Part shown: positions 1-9,798 of the stretch, in pieces
How positions within the stretch are numbered: the first letter of the stretch is position 1
How the letters are laid out: every line of letters starts with the position of its first letter
From: Myxacorys almedinensis A
GTDB taxonomy: Bacteria > Cyanobacteriota > Cyanobacteriia > Leptolyngbyales > Leptolyngbyaceae
DNA: 64,000 bases
Assembly (NCBI RefSeq): GCF_010091945.1
Contig: NZ_WVIE01000014.1
Coordinates: 1 to 64,000, forward strand
Direction of reading: 5' to 3'
Position numbers and translations under genes: made by a program
The notes under the pieces: generated by a model
Told to the model about the DNA's origin: nothing
Database searches by the model: none
Seen by the model: only the letters and a program-made list of their open reading frames with translations

Positions 1-84
1 CATCAGGACAAATCAAACAACGCTTTCCTAATCTTGCTTCCTTTCCTCTCCTTCAAGATGGATAAAGTCGAGCTAAGCCTGCGT

Positions 85-2037
85 TTAACCCTGGCGCTGG
101 TAGCCGGGCTGATTGAGATAGTGATGAAAGCGGGTTTGAAGCTGCTCGATCGAGAGATGTTGTGCCCAATATTCGGTGAGCGCATGACCAAATGCCCAGG
201 CTTGCCGATCGGGGGGGGCAGTATTTTCCAGCAACAGACTCCAGAGGGCTAGTAGGTCGAAGCTAGGGGGATTTGCCTGATCCACTGACAAAAGATTGTA
301 CAGGTCGTACGCCATTTGTAATTTGCCGATGACGACGGGGAGTTGCTCTACTGGAATTTTTTCAGCCAGGAGCAGGGCTAGGGTTGGCGATCCGGTCGTC
401 AGGGTCGAGAGAAAACGCAGAATTGGACTTTTGAGGAAGGCAGCGAGTCCTTGAGTGGTCGCCATTTGGAAGGTGTAGCGATCGATGATGCGAGCGGCGG
501 CAGTGGTTCTGGCGTCTAAGTTTCTGAGAAAGCGGGCGAGGCGAAATTGCTGGGCAGGCGCGATCGCATCTAAAAGGGCGATCGACAGGGCATCGATGCC
601 CCAAGCGGTTCGATCTTCAGAGCCGGTGACGATTGGCAATATCAATGAGCAAGACTGCCCCAACACGTCTGCCCGGTAGTTCACGGCTTCCCGAATGGAG
701 ATTTCTTTCGCGCGATCGCCGATGCGCCAATCATACGGAGGACTCCATTCCCGCAGTGGACGCAGCCGATCAACCTGCGTAACGATACTGATAATCGGCA
801 AATCCGACGCTTCAGACTTTAACTCATTCAAAAAATCTAAATCCATCTGCAAGGCTGGATCGAGCGCCGGAGTCGCCAGCAAAACCAGATCGGTATGGGT
901 CGCATGATCGAGAACCTGATCACGGAGATCGGCGCGATCGACTTGTTCATAGCCGGGGGTGTCCCACAGGGTCAGCATTTCTCCCGTAGGCGTCTCCCAC
1001 TGATACGCCTGGATTTTATCGGTTGATGGCAACGCATCGACCTGAGCGTTTGCCCGAACAAACAGCGTATTGATCAAACTGCTCTTTCCGGCTCCGGTGC
1101 GCCCGACCAGCATGAGATTGACAGGCTGTTGGGCAACGGTTTCGGGCGATGTTGCCCCAGCGATGATGTCTCGCAGGGTTTGAGTTTGCGTTTTGGGCGG
1201 GGTGCTTTGGGTAACGAGCAGATCTGATTTTGGGGTATTGCTGCCGCTATAGAGGGCGATCGCTTGTCTGGCTAAGTTTCGCAGGGCAGCTTCTCGTAAA
1301 AGCTGGTTCAAGTTTCCAAGCAATTCTTGAGTGGCGCGATCGCTGGTTTTTTGAGTCGCTGTTCTAGCCACTGCCACCGCCGGGTTTAGCACCCACTGCG
1401 CCCAAGTCCAGGCTTTGAGAATCCGCCGTGCCGACGGTTCTAGCTTTTGATAAACCTCGTAGGCTTGATATGCCTGCCCAATCGTGACCTGGTTGAGAAC
1501 GGGCGACAGCCGCCCCATCCATTGATCTAAGTCGTCTACCGTGCCTCGCAGCAAGGTATAGGCTTGGGGAATATAGATGTTGAGCAACGGTTTTTGGGTT
1601 TGCGGATAGTAGATCTGTGCGATCGCTTGAATAATGCTTTGGCAGCGCATCCAAAATACGTTCCAGTCTTCCCACAAGGGCGGATCGCTGCGCGACGCAT
1701 CCAAAATTGCCTGGACTTCGGTTTCTATCGTTTGGCTCAATTCGTCAGGGTGGCTCAATCTGTCGGGGTGGTCTAATCCGTCAGGCGAGGCAGGGGTGAG
1801 GGCTTCGCTAGCGTCTTGAGAAAGCTCAGCAACGGCGGCTTCGACTTGCCGTAGGGCAGGCTGCGTCCACCGGACAAGCAGCCATCGCCATCCAACAAAC
1901 AAAAGTCCGACGATTGCCCAAATCCAATTAATGTTCCACTCGTGGATCTGGAGACCAGCAGCGATCAGCAAAAATCCGACGACCAGTACGATCGGAAGCC
2001 CTAAAACCGCCCACTGCCAACGCTGTAACCGCACCAT
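85..2037 (-). CDS. Membrane-anchored dynamin/Era-like GTPase family protein
   Basis: Predicted GTP-binding protein of 650 aa. Two hydrophobic helices (about residues 10-30 and 38-55) anchor the N-terminus in a membrane. They are followed by a long, mostly helical region and then a G domain with P-loop GRTGAGKS (about 312-319), DTPG (about 359-362) and TQVD (about 420-423). The C-terminal 180 residues are helical. This resembles the cyanobacterial YcjF/DUF697-type GTPases. The cellular role is unknown; remodelling or stress response at a membrane is only a family-level guess. ATG start with AGGAAAGG just upstream. It is divergent from the small membrane protein at 2213. A short Leu-Asp/Ser-His-Pro-Asp repeat lies near residues 88-100. 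Family call sound, function unknown. Confidence 0.8.
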   Translation of the reverse strand: MVRLQRWQWAVLGLPIVLVVGFLLIAAGLQIHEWNINWIWAIVGLLFVGWRWLLVRWTQPALRQVEAAVAELSQDASEALTPASPDGLDHPDRLSHPDELSQTIETEVQAILDASRSDPPLWEDWNVFWMRCQSIIQAIAQIYYPQTQKPLLNIYIPQAYTLLRGTVDDLDQWMGRLSPVLNQVTIGQAYQAYEVYQKLEPSARRILKAWTWAQWVLNPAVAVARTATQKTSDRATQELLGNLNQLLREAALRNLARQAIALYSGSNTPKSDLLVTQSTPPKTQTQTLRDIIAGATSPETVAQQPVNLMLVGRTGAGKSSLINTLFVRANAQVDALPSTDKIQAYQWETPTGEMLTLWDTPGYEQVDRADLRDQVLDHATHTDLVLLATPALDPALQMDLDFLNELKSEASDLPIISIVTQVDRLRPLREWSPPYDWRIGDRAKEISIREAVNYRADVLGQSCSLILPIVTGSEDRTAWGIDALSIALLDAIAPAQQFRLARFLRNLDARTTAAARIIDRYTFQMATTQGLAAFLKSPILRFLSTLTTGSPTLALLLAEKIPVEQLPVVIGKLQMAYDLYNLLSVDQANPPSFDLLALWSLLLENTAPPDRQAWAFGHALTEYWAQHLSIEQLQTRFHHYLNQPGYQRQG

Positions 2038-2212
2038 AACGCCTTTCCTGATTTCGACTTCTCCATGGTAGGAAATTCGCCCATGTCCTTTGCGGTTCGT
2101 AATGAAACGAAGGGATGTAAGCAGGTAAACGCCAGGAGGGGCATCTTAAAAAAGTAGCCTCTTTATACCCATTGAGCTATAACCGTGAGTGAGATTTGAG
2201 GAGAATTAGGAC

Positions 2213-2548
2213 ATGCGATCGCTATTAAAACTAGTCGGCTTTGGATTGCTCCTGCTTGGGCTTTACTTTTTAGGACAAAACGTCATTGTGGCGACGCAGG
2301 GTTCGGTCTATTGGTGGCGAGGGATTCCTGCTACCGGATCAGTCTTAGCCGTGATGAGCGGAGTCTTTACGGTACTATTTGCGCGATCGAGCGCCAAGCA
2401 ATGGGGGTGGCTGTTGATCGGGCTAGGCATGATTTTGGCATTTTTAAGCGGTGGCATTGTGCTGAAACCCATGAGCCTATGGGCGTTTTCCCTAGCGTTT
2501 GCCTCGTTTGCTGGCGGATATAAGCTGATGACGACCGGGCGCATCTGA
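2213..2548 (+). CDS. Small integral membrane protein, unknown function
   Basis: 111 aa protein that is almost entirely hydrophobic. Four segments are visible (about residues 5-28, 38-58, 64-83 and 88-108), separated by short polar loops, so it is probably a four-helix membrane protein of the cytoplasmic or thylakoid membrane. ATG start preceded by GAGGAGAATTAGGAC, a good ribosome binding site. It is divergent from the GTPase at 85-2037 and convergent with the DUF928 gene, from which a long hairpin separates it. No catalytic motif is visible and I do not recognise the family. A complete reading frame with a strong RBS and HIP1 sites makes it likely a real gene. Confidence 0.6.
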   Translation: MRSLLKLVGFGLLLLGLYFLGQNVIVATQGSVYWWRGIPATGSVLAVMSGVFTVLFARSSAKQWGWLLIGLGMILAFLSGGIVLKPMSLWAFSLAFASFAGGYKLMTTGRI

Positions 2549-2584
2549 ACCCGCGTTGGTAATCGTTAACGTGAGTTCGACCTC

Positions 2585-2644
2585 CTCTTTTCCTTTGTTG
2601 CCCAACCGCCCGCAAACCCATCGCGGGCTAGTTGAGGAAAAGAG
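2585..2644. terminator. Bidirectional hairpin terminator between convergent genes
   Basis: Outer arms CTCTTTTCC (2585-2593) and GGAAAAGAG (2636-2644) pair perfectly. An inner GCCCGC (2608-2613) / GCGGGC (2623-2628) stem sits in the middle. The T-rich left arm and A-rich right arm give a U-tract in either direction. It lies between the stop codons of the convergent genes at 2213-2548 and 2659-3456. Confidence 0.7.
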
Positions 2645-2658
2645 CTTTCACCATTGCA

Positions 2659-3456
2659 TTAGAATCGCCGCACAATCGATGCCTCTCGCTCAGCCACAGC
2701 CTTCGGATTGCCGCCCACCTGAACCAGCAACGACTTTAGCTCAGCCCTGAGCGCCGCATTACCCGGATTTCCTTGATTTGCCCGAATCAGTGCATCGAAA
2801 GCATCGTACCAGATGCCTTCATCGGCAAAGCTCACCGCTTGATCAAAATCAGACTGATCCGCCACTTTTTGAAGCAGCATTGGCTCATCAACTCGTTCTA
2901 CAAAGCTTCTAGCGTAGACCTCACCAGAAACCCCTTTGCACGCCAGCAAGACAGCCCAACGGTAAGTTTTATCAGGCTGCAATGCGATCGCCGGGGGAAG
3001 AGTGATGCGAGACACTCCAGAATGGTAAATCTGGATGGTGCGGCTAAAGATGGGTTCTGCCAGATCTGGATCGGTCATGATGAACTGAGCAGAGACGGGG
3101 CGCTCAGTCGTTGTGTGCCAGAAAAAGGTGGGGTTGGCGGCGGTTGTGTACAGCCCTTCGTTGGACTTGGGCACAAGCAGCGTCATGGTGGTCGGCACAG
3201 AATCGTTGCCGAAGTCGCAGGTTGTACTGGCTGGAGCCGTGTCGAGGTGTCCTCGTCTGCCTCCAGAGAGGGTACTGCGGATTGTGCCTAGCTTTCGTTT
3301 GGGTGTCCACCGAACTCGTTGAGAGGGCGCAGCAGTGGCAGTCTCCCCTATCTGAAGCGGCTGAGAGAGCTTCACCTTAGTTGGAACAGCCGCGATCGCA
3401 ATTAAACTTGTCACGGCAAGCGGGGCAAAAAACCGAAGCAATCTGAGTGTAGTCAT
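2659..3456 (-). CDS. DUF928 domain-containing secreted protein
   Basis: 265 aa with an N-terminal signal-like hydrophobic stretch (about residues 8-25) and then a Gly/Arg-rich linker with RGHLDTAPAS. The body is typical of DUF928: a Cys near residue 80, a segment reading LLVPKSNEGLYTTAANPTFFW, repeated beta-strand-like segments and a helical C-terminus. DUF928 proteins are mostly cyanobacterial, exported and of unknown function. From memory they often neighbour CHAT, FHA/TPS and CHASE2 genes, and that is the arrangement here: the TPS-CHAT gene lies directly upstream on the same strand and a CHASE2 protein lies further on. It probably works with that system in the periplasm or at the surface (inference). 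ATG start. Confidence 0.75.
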   Translation of the reverse strand: MTTLRLLRFFAPLAVTSLIAIAAVPTKVKLSQPLQIGETATAAPSQRVRWTPKRKLGTIRSTLSGGRRGHLDTAPASTTCDFGNDSVPTTMTLLVPKSNEGLYTTAANPTFFWHTTTERPVSAQFIMTDPDLAEPIFSRTIQIYHSGVSRITLPPAIALQPDKTYRWAVLLACKGVSGEVYARSFVERVDEPMLLQKVADQSDFDQAVSFADEGIWYDAFDALIRANQGNPGNAALRAELKSLLVQVGGNPKAVAEREASIVRRF

Positions 3457-3770
3457 AATCTAAAGTATTGAGGTGTGATACGGTACACGACCTGCGGAAT
3501 GCCAATCGCCAAAAGCAGAAACCAAACTCTGTTGCGTTTTTCTAGGAAAGCCGTAGGATAAAAGCCTCGCAGAGGTTGCTCATCAGGATGAACCGGATGG
3601 ATTGTTGAGCTAGCGAAAGGGGTCTTTAAACTGAGAAGGCTGATTGGTCAAGGTCTTCGTCTAAAGCATTAGTTTACCTTTACCGGAGGAGTAACTGACC
3701 AGCCGGATTTTTAAGAAATGAGTAGAAAATTAAACAGGTTAAATTTTTTGCTCGAAGTGAATTGCCTGCC
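3457..3770. other. Gene-free gap between TPS-CHAT and DUF928 genes
   Basis: 314 bases between two minus-strand genes. I see no credible reading frame, tRNA or strong hairpin. The half near 3770 is AT-rich. It may hold the promoter for the DUF928 gene, but no convincing -35/-10 pair could be picked. Confidence 0.4.
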
Positions 3771-6700
3771 TCACCACGGATTTCCAACCAGGGTAAAAGC
3801 CGACCAGTAGAACGGATGGGTAAACAGAATCGTTCCAGGCTTCGGAATGATTTTCTGCGGCAATGACACAGATTTTTGGCTGGTGATCAGCTTGCCATTT
3901 TCAATGCGAACGGTGCCGTTTTTGAGGGCAAGTTGGGCACGTCTGAGGGCTTCTGCGCGCGTTGGAGCGGTTTGCAGTTGCACATAAAATTCGCTCATGA
4001 GAGCGAGCGTTCCAATGTCTGAAACAGTCCACAGGCTCCCCATGACCGACCGAACCCCGGCGGCGGTTGCCAGCCCAGCAAAGCCTAATTCGGCATCCGA
4101 ACTTCCGATCGCAGTATCGCAGGCACTTAAGACAAGCAGTTCTAGCGGCGGATTTGCCCAGCCAATCGATTGCATTTGGCTAAGATTAATGCGAGAGTTC
4201 CAGAGTTGAATGTAAGACTGGCTAGGCGCTCCGGCATTAAATTGAGCATGAGTTGCCAAGTGGAGAATGCCAGGATTTTCGACTTTTTTCTGACGTAAGA
4301 GTTCTTCGAGGGTAAAGTCTTGATTGAGAAAGTGTTTGCCTTTCCAAAACTGTTCGCTCACCAACTGCAATTCTGTAGGGACGGCAGGCAAGGGATCAAG
4401 CGCTGAAAACTGGTCTGCGCCCATGGCTAAAAGGGTGCGATCGCGCAGGTCAGTAATATCGCGATCGATCAGAGAAACGCTAGGAATCACCGAAACCGTA
4501 TAGCGATGAATAGCGTGGTCTTGTTGATCTGAAATGGCTGCGATCGGAACCGTTCTGAGTCCTTCATCAAAACAATAAATCAGGCTGGTAATATTCTGAC
4601 GTTTTAGCTCTTGCTCTAAGGGTTGCAGGAGCCAACCATAGAGTTGTTTTGCCAGTGCCACATAGCCTGTCTCATCATCGACATCAGAAACAGCTAAGCG
4701 AAACAGTTTGGCTTGCTGAATGATTTGAGCACGAGTTGCATTGGTTGAATAGCGAATGGTTGTTCCAATGGGGGTGACTAGCACGAGATCTAACCGATCG
4801 TCATCTCGTTTGAGCTTCGATCTCAAAAAGGGCGTGAGCGGTTCGGCAGACTCTTCGTACCGCTCGCCAGTTTGGGGTGCTGGGGTAGTGCTTTGAGAGG
4901 TAAATATGGCATAGACAATCACCGAGCGGACATCTTTTTGCCGTTGAACTTTGCCAAGAGTAGCTTCAACATCTTGTAGTCTTAGTTTCGGGGTGCTATT
5001 TAGCCCGTAGTATTGCTCATAGTCAGTACTAAGTGATTGATCTAGCGTTGCCACAAGCGACAACGGACGTGGAGCTTCGGCAGGGGATTTTGTTTCTAAA
5101 TTAGGTTGGTTCTGACCCGTCAAATCCCCTGGATTAATTGGCTCTGGGGGCTGTGGCGGAGCAGGAGACACCGGAGCAGACGAAGGCAACAGATCTGACT
5201 CGAAAGCGCCAATATCAATGCTAGTTTGCTGAATGCGAGGAGCGCCTCGTTGGTCGGTTGAGGGTGCAACTGTGTTGTTGCCTGCATTAATAGCAGGGCT
5301 TCTAGCTAACAGAGCATGAGTTTGAGAAAACCCGCCGTTATCTGCCAAGGCATCCAGTAGCGGATCAAGGGGACGAGTTGCTGTACCCACCAGTGTGCTT
5401 GTTGTAAAGCCCGTGCTTCCGTTGCTGATGCCGATTAAGTTAGTGCCGCGATCGCTAACGTTTCCTGCAACATCAGGGCTGATCGCATTTCGATTGCCAG
5501 CAACGATCGTATTTTGAAGCTGAACAGTCCCCAAACTGTTGAAAATTCCTCCCCCTAATTGATTTGCCTGGTTGTTCGTCAGCGTATTATTTCTAATCAC
5601 TGTAGCTCCGCCACTATAAATGCCACCGCCCGTAGTCGCCGCGTTTCCAGAGATAGTGACGTTGGTTAAATTCAGCGGAGTAGTGCTAAAGATTCCACCC
5701 CCAAATTGAGCCGCAGTATTTGCGGCGATCGTGCTGCGATTCATCGTTGCGCTACCGGCTGTAACTGCGGCTCCTCCTCCCTGCTGGGCTGTGTTGTTTA
5801 AAATGCTGCTTTCTGAAATGTGTAAATCGCCAACGCTGTAGATGCCGCCGCCATCACCGTTTGCTGTGTTTCCTTGAATTAGCGATCGCGTAATTGTTGT
5901 CTCTGCACCCGCATAAATTCCTCCGGCAGCGCCGCTTTGTGCTCGATTACTTAGAAACCGAGAGTTGGTAATTGTCAGGGCAGTTGTTTTATCTGTTCGC
6001 AGCCCACCCGCTTCGTTCTCAGCGATATTTCCCGAAACCACGCTATTGTTGATCGTGACAGAATTACCTAATGTATTGTTGATTGCACCACCAATAGCAG
6101 AGCGGTTATTGAGCAATTGGCTACCTGTAATAAACAAATTCGCGTTTGCTCCAGCGTTTTGAATTGCGCCTCCTCTAGCGTTAGAATTTCCTTCAGCTAC
6201 GTTTTGCGAGAGCGTGCTAGTTAAAATTTGCAGTTGCCCATGATTGCTGATGCCGCCTCCCTGAATCACCGCGCGGTTGCTCGACACGGTGCTATCTACA
6301 ATGGTGAGATTGCCGCGATCGCTGTTGTGAATTCCACCGCCATTTTGCCCCGATTGGTTTCTAGAAATATCGCTGTTAATAATCGTTGTGTGATCGCTCA
6401 AGTGAAGCCCACCGCCATTGGTTGCCGCTCGGTTTTGGGAGATTGCGGTGCTGTCGATCGCGGTCGTTCCAAAACTGATCAGCCCGCCGCCATTGGTTGC
6501 CGCTTGATTGTTGAAAATAGTGCTGTTTGCGATAAACAAATGGTTGCCGCTGGTGAAAATGCCGCCGCCTTGATCGAGCGCAACATTTCCTGAGATCACG
6601 CTGTCATGAATATTGACGAAACGATCATTAAACACTGCGATCGCGCCTCCTTTGCGAGCACGGTTATTCGCAAACTCAGTTCTTGAGATCGTCAGTTCAG

Positions 6701-9212
6701 ACGTTGGCTCATTATTGGCAAGCCCACCGCCCTGCCCTGCGCCCGTTGTGGCACTATTATTTGACACTGTGCTGTCTGAAAGAATGAGCGTAGCTTGGTT
6801 GTAGATGCCGCCCCCATCTTGACCAACCGCATTGTCGGTAATGAGACTGTTTGCAATCGACATCACGGCTTCATTTTTGATTCCGGCACCAGTGTGATTA
6901 GCGATGTTATTTTTAACAGTTGTGTTGCGAATAGTGGCGACGCCAAGATTGTAAATTCCGCCGCCATTGATACCCGAACGATTGCCAAAAATTTGGCTAT
7001 CTGTAACCGTTAGATTCGTCTGATCGTTGAAGATTCCGCCGCCATTGAGATTAACCGTATTGTCTGAAATAATGCTGTTGGCAATCGTCGCGCCCCTGTT
7101 TTGAAACAGCGAAACTCCGCCAGCATATTCAGCCGTGTTATGCGAAATGGTGCTATTGGCAATATTTAGTTTTGCACCAAAGGTGCTCTCAACCCCGCCC
7201 CCGGCGATCGTTGCCGTATTGTTAGACACGATGCTGTCAAACAGGTTGAGAGTGCTAAAGGTTTGGCTTGAGATGCCGCCACCGTAGGCTGCCTGATTCC
7301 CAATCACTCGGCTGTTGAGCACCGTAAGATTAGAATTTTCGCCAACAACATAAATGCCACCTCCGGCGCTGGTTGTATGCCCACCCGTAATCGTGAGATT
7401 CTGCAAGGTGGAGGTCACGTTGTCCTTAACTTCTAACACACGAGCCGTTCTGCTTCCATCTAGGGTGGCTGTGGGCGCGCCTTGGATGTTGACCGAGCGA
7501 TCTAGCACGAGGGGAGTGCCGCTATAGGCTCCTTCCCCCAAACGGATGGTACGGTTGCCATTCACCTCACCGATCGCATTGATTGCATTCTGAATCGAGC
7601 TACTAGGTGCATTGGTTTCAGGAGCAACTTGATTGAGATTAAAAGTTAAATTGCCAGTGCTGCTGAGATTGATCGAGGCATGACCTGGATGAATGAATCG
7701 TCGCCCGGTTAGCGTTAACGCCGCCGTTCCCCCTTGTGTTTGGTCGATCGAATCCGTTAGTGTAATATCTCCATGTCCGTTTTTTCCATTGGCAGTTGTA
7801 ATGGTGATGTTGGTTCCATTGTCCAGAGCAGATGCGATCGCAGTTGGGTCAATTGTTCCTATCGCCGTAGCCGGGTCAAACATGCCCGATATTGGCGCGC
7901 CTGCCCCCCCTTTGACAATGTTGATATTCGATGGATCGAGCAGCCAAGATGCGGCGCTAACCCTTGCACCAGTGACATCTAAACTGCTTTTGCCTGATGT
8001 TTCAACGTGTCCGCCTTGCGCCACAATTTTTCCATGAAACCGGGTTGCCTCATCTGCCCAAAGCACAATGCTCCCGCCCTGACCACCCTGAAGCGGATTG
8101 GCAGAGATTTGAGTGTCTGCATCACCAAACACAAACCGAGCGCGGGGCAACGTGCCGGTTCCTTGAGGATCTCCTCCGATCAAAACGGTGCCGCCACTCG
8201 TAGGGGTTGAAGCGTTAAGTTTGGCGTTGAGCAGCGCGATCTTGTCTCCAACAATTTGGATCGATGGAGGATGAAGCGTCGGCTTGGACGATGCAACAGA
8301 GAGGACGCCGCTTGTGGCTGTATCGGGGTTTTGCGCCGCGACAATCGCCATGCCCCGCTCTACCGAAATTGGAGGTGATGATGGCGTTAGCTTGATCACA
8401 CCATTTTCAATTTTGAGACCCGTAGCATTGCTCAATGCTCCACCGGTGAGCAACTCTGGCAATACTGTTTCCGTTGTCGTTCCGGTTGCAAAATGTTGAG
8501 TTTTGTCAATTGGCAAATCTAGACTTAGCAGACTACCTTGGGGTGTTAGCCGCACAATTCCTTCAGTGGGGATCGCCGCGATCGCAATCGTTCCACCCGG
8601 TGCGCTTAGCATGCCTAAGTTGACGATCGTTCCCCCAAACAGCGTCAACGACTGCCCTTGACCCACTGACAAGGCTCCCTGGTTGACAATCACACCCGCA
8701 TTTTGGGCAGAAAAGGCAAAGCGGTCGGGCACCCCCATCAGCGTTGCATACTGATTAGCACCCACGGCGTTAAACCAAGCGCGATCGCCAAACCCAATTG
8801 CCGTTGCCGTTGTTGCGTAAAACGAAGCTGGGACATTCAGTTGAGCCGTTGCCCCAAACACAATACCTGCCGGATTGACCAAAAATAAGGTTGAGTTGCC
8901 ACCTGTAACCTGAATTAAGCCATGAATAAGAGAGGCATCGCCCCCCACCACACGACCCAAAATATTTTGAATCGTTGGATTGGAGATGAAATGAGCAATC
9001 TGCTCGGCGGAAAGATTGAATCGATCAAAGCTATGAAACAGGTTGTCTCCTGCTTGCGTTCCTCCCCTGATATCAAGCTGATTGCCCTGAGGGGTAATAG
9101 TAGTCCCCGTTCCGTCAGAAGCTGGGGTAATCGATTCTGCCTGTGCACTTTCACCCAGAGCAGTAAACAAGACCCACAGCAGAACAAAAGCTGCTCGATG
9201 CAGGTTGGTCAT
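3771..9212 (-). CDS. Giant secreted TPS-domain / beta-helix / CHAT protease-like protein
   Basis: About 1813 aa. Domains in order: a signal peptide; a filamentous-haemagglutinin N-terminal (TPS) domain (about 30-280, with LFLVNPAGIVFG), which in two-partner secretion directs export through an FhaC/ShlB porin; a linker; a long right-handed beta-helix (about 560-1330) of polymorphic-OMP-like repeats built on GGGI and NN/N-x-A motifs; a choice-of-anchor-Q-like motif (SPAINAGNN...DIGAFE); a Pro-rich linker; and a C-terminal CHAT domain (about 1430-1813). The CHAT domain keeps the caspase-like dyad in LHLATHAQF (His) and LVLSACDTAIG (Cys). It is therefore probably a secreted surface protein with a C-terminal peptidase or signalling module. 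No FhaC partner lies in the window. I chose the ATG at 9212 because it gives a clean signal peptide; an in-frame TTG lies at 9233. DUF928 follows downstream. Confidence 0.85.
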   Translation of the reverse strand: MTNLHRAAFVLLWVLFTALGESAQAESITPASDGTGTTITPQGNQLDIRGGTQAGDNLFHSFDRFNLSAEQIAHFISNPTIQNILGRVVGGDASLIHGLIQVTGGNSTLFLVNPAGIVFGATAQLNVPASFYATTATAIGFGDRAWFNAVGANQYATLMGVPDRFAFSAQNAGVIVNQGALSVGQGQSLTLFGGTIVNLGMLSAPGGTIAIAAIPTEGIVRLTPQGSLLSLDLPIDKTQHFATGTTTETVLPELLTGGALSNATGLKIENGVIKLTPSSPPISVERGMAIVAAQNPDTATSGVLSVASSKPTLHPPSIQIVGDKIALLNAKLNASTPTSGGTVLIGGDPQGTGTLPRARFVFGDADTQISANPLQGGQGGSIVLWADEATRFHGKIVAQGGHVETSGKSSLDVTGARVSAASWLLDPSNINIVKGGAGAPISGMFDPATAIGTIDPTAIASALDNGTNITITTANGKNGHGDITLTDSIDQTQGGTAALTLTGRRFIHPGHASINLSSTGNLTFNLNQVAPETNAPSSSIQNAINAIGEVNGNRTIRLGEGAYSGTPLVLDRSVNIQGAPTATLDGSRTARVLEVKDNVTSTLQNLTITGGHTTSAGGGIYVVGENSNLTVLNSRVIGNQAAYGGGISSQTFSTLNLFDSIVSNNTATIAGGGVESTFGAKLNIANSTISHNTAEYAGGVSLFQNRGATIANSIISDNTVNLNGGGIFNDQTNLTVTDSQIFGNRSGINGGGIYNLGVATIRNTTVKNNIANHTGAGIKNEAVMSIANSLITDNAVGQDGGGIYNQATLILSDSTVSNNSATTGAGQGGGLANNEPTSELTISRTEFANNRARKGGAIAVFNDRFVNIHDSVISGNVALDQGGGIFTSGNHLFIANSTIFNNQAATNGGGLISFGTTAIDSTAISQNRAATNGGGLHLSDHTTIINSDISRNQSGQNGGGIHNSDRGNLTIVDSTVSSNRAVIQGGGISNHGQLQILTSTLSQNVAEGNSNARGGAIQNAGANANLFITGSQLLNNRSAIGGAINNTLGNSVTINNSVVSGNIAENEAGGLRTDKTTALTITNSRFLSNRAQSGAAGGIYAGAETTITRSLIQGNTANGDGGGIYSVGDLHISESSILNNTAQQGGGAAVTAGSATMNRSTIAANTAAQFGGGIFSTTPLNLTNVTISGNAATTGGGIYSGGATVIRNNTLTNNQANQLGGGIFNSLGTVQLQNTIVAGNRNAISPDVAGNVSDRGTNLIGISNGSTGFTTSTLVGTATRPLDPLLDALADNGGFSQTHALLARSPAINAGNNTVAPSTDQRGAPRIQQTSIDIGAFESDLLPSSAPVSPAPPQPPEPINPGDLTGQNQPNLETKSPAEAPRPLSLVATLDQSLSTDYEQYYGLNSTPKLRLQDVEATLGKVQRQKDVRSVIVYAIFTSQSTTPAPQTGERYEESAEPLTPFLRSKLKRDDDRLDLVLVTPIGTTIRYSTNATRAQIIQQAKLFRLAVSDVDDETGYVALAKQLYGWLLQPLEQELKRQNITSLIYCFDEGLRTVPIAAISDQQDHAIHRYTVSVIPSVSLIDRDITDLRDRTLLAMGADQFSALDPLPAVPTELQLVSEQFWKGKHFLNQDFTLEELLRQKKVENPGILHLATHAQFNAGAPSQSYIQLWNSRINLSQMQSIGWANPPLELLVLSACDTAIGSSDAELGFAGLATAAGVRSVMGSLWTVSDIGTLALMSEFYVQLQTAPTRAEALRRAQLALKNGTVRIENGKLITSQKSVSLPQKIIPKPGTILFTHPFYWSAFTLVGNPW

Positions 9213-9798
9213 AAACGGCGATCGTAACCTCAAAATGATGAACTCTTGAGCGATAGGTGCTAATGCTGCGTTGCGATCACTAAGTACCTGTTTAGTTTGA
9301 TGTTTAATTTGAGTTTTGACCCGTGCTGATGCCTTGTCAAGTAGCGATTTTTCCGGTATGTCTACTCATTGCCGATTTTAATTCTTAGGCATTTTAAGCT
9401 TATAGTTTTAATCTGTTCAATACTATTTTTAATACGATGATGATCGGCTGCAATGGCGGCGATTCTCATAAACTGATGCGTCTGATGCGGCACTGTGGCT
9501 CAACTTTGTCAATCAACATTAAACAATCTCTAGATTATGGAACTTTAACACAAGTTCGTGCCTTGCTTTAAGATCCCTTTTGGAATGTAATTCTCTGAAA
9601 CAGTTTGGGCAAGAGCGTCGATTTCAACGTGCTTTCCCCTTGAAGAAATAATTGCAAGGAAAAAGAATAATGACAAAGAATTTGCATAGCCTATACTGAG
9701 TAGCAGATTTTAGACACTCTGGAACGCTAGATGGAATCAATTGTGCTTCTAGCATCGATTTTGCTCTAGCGCCAGATACCTCAGAGACCTAAGCGCCG
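9213..9798. other. Divergent intergenic region of TPS-CHAT and CHASE2-GGDEF genes
   Basis: 586 AT-rich bases between divergently transcribed genes, so promoters for both must lie here. I found no recognisable operator palindrome. A 44-codon frame starting near 9437 has no ribosome binding site and is not called. Confidence 0.4.

Noticed and set aside
6228-6593. Long plus-strand frames inside the TPS-CHAT gene
   Set aside because: They lie antisense to the beta-helix repeats, have no family signature and arise from the repetitive GC-rich coding sequence.
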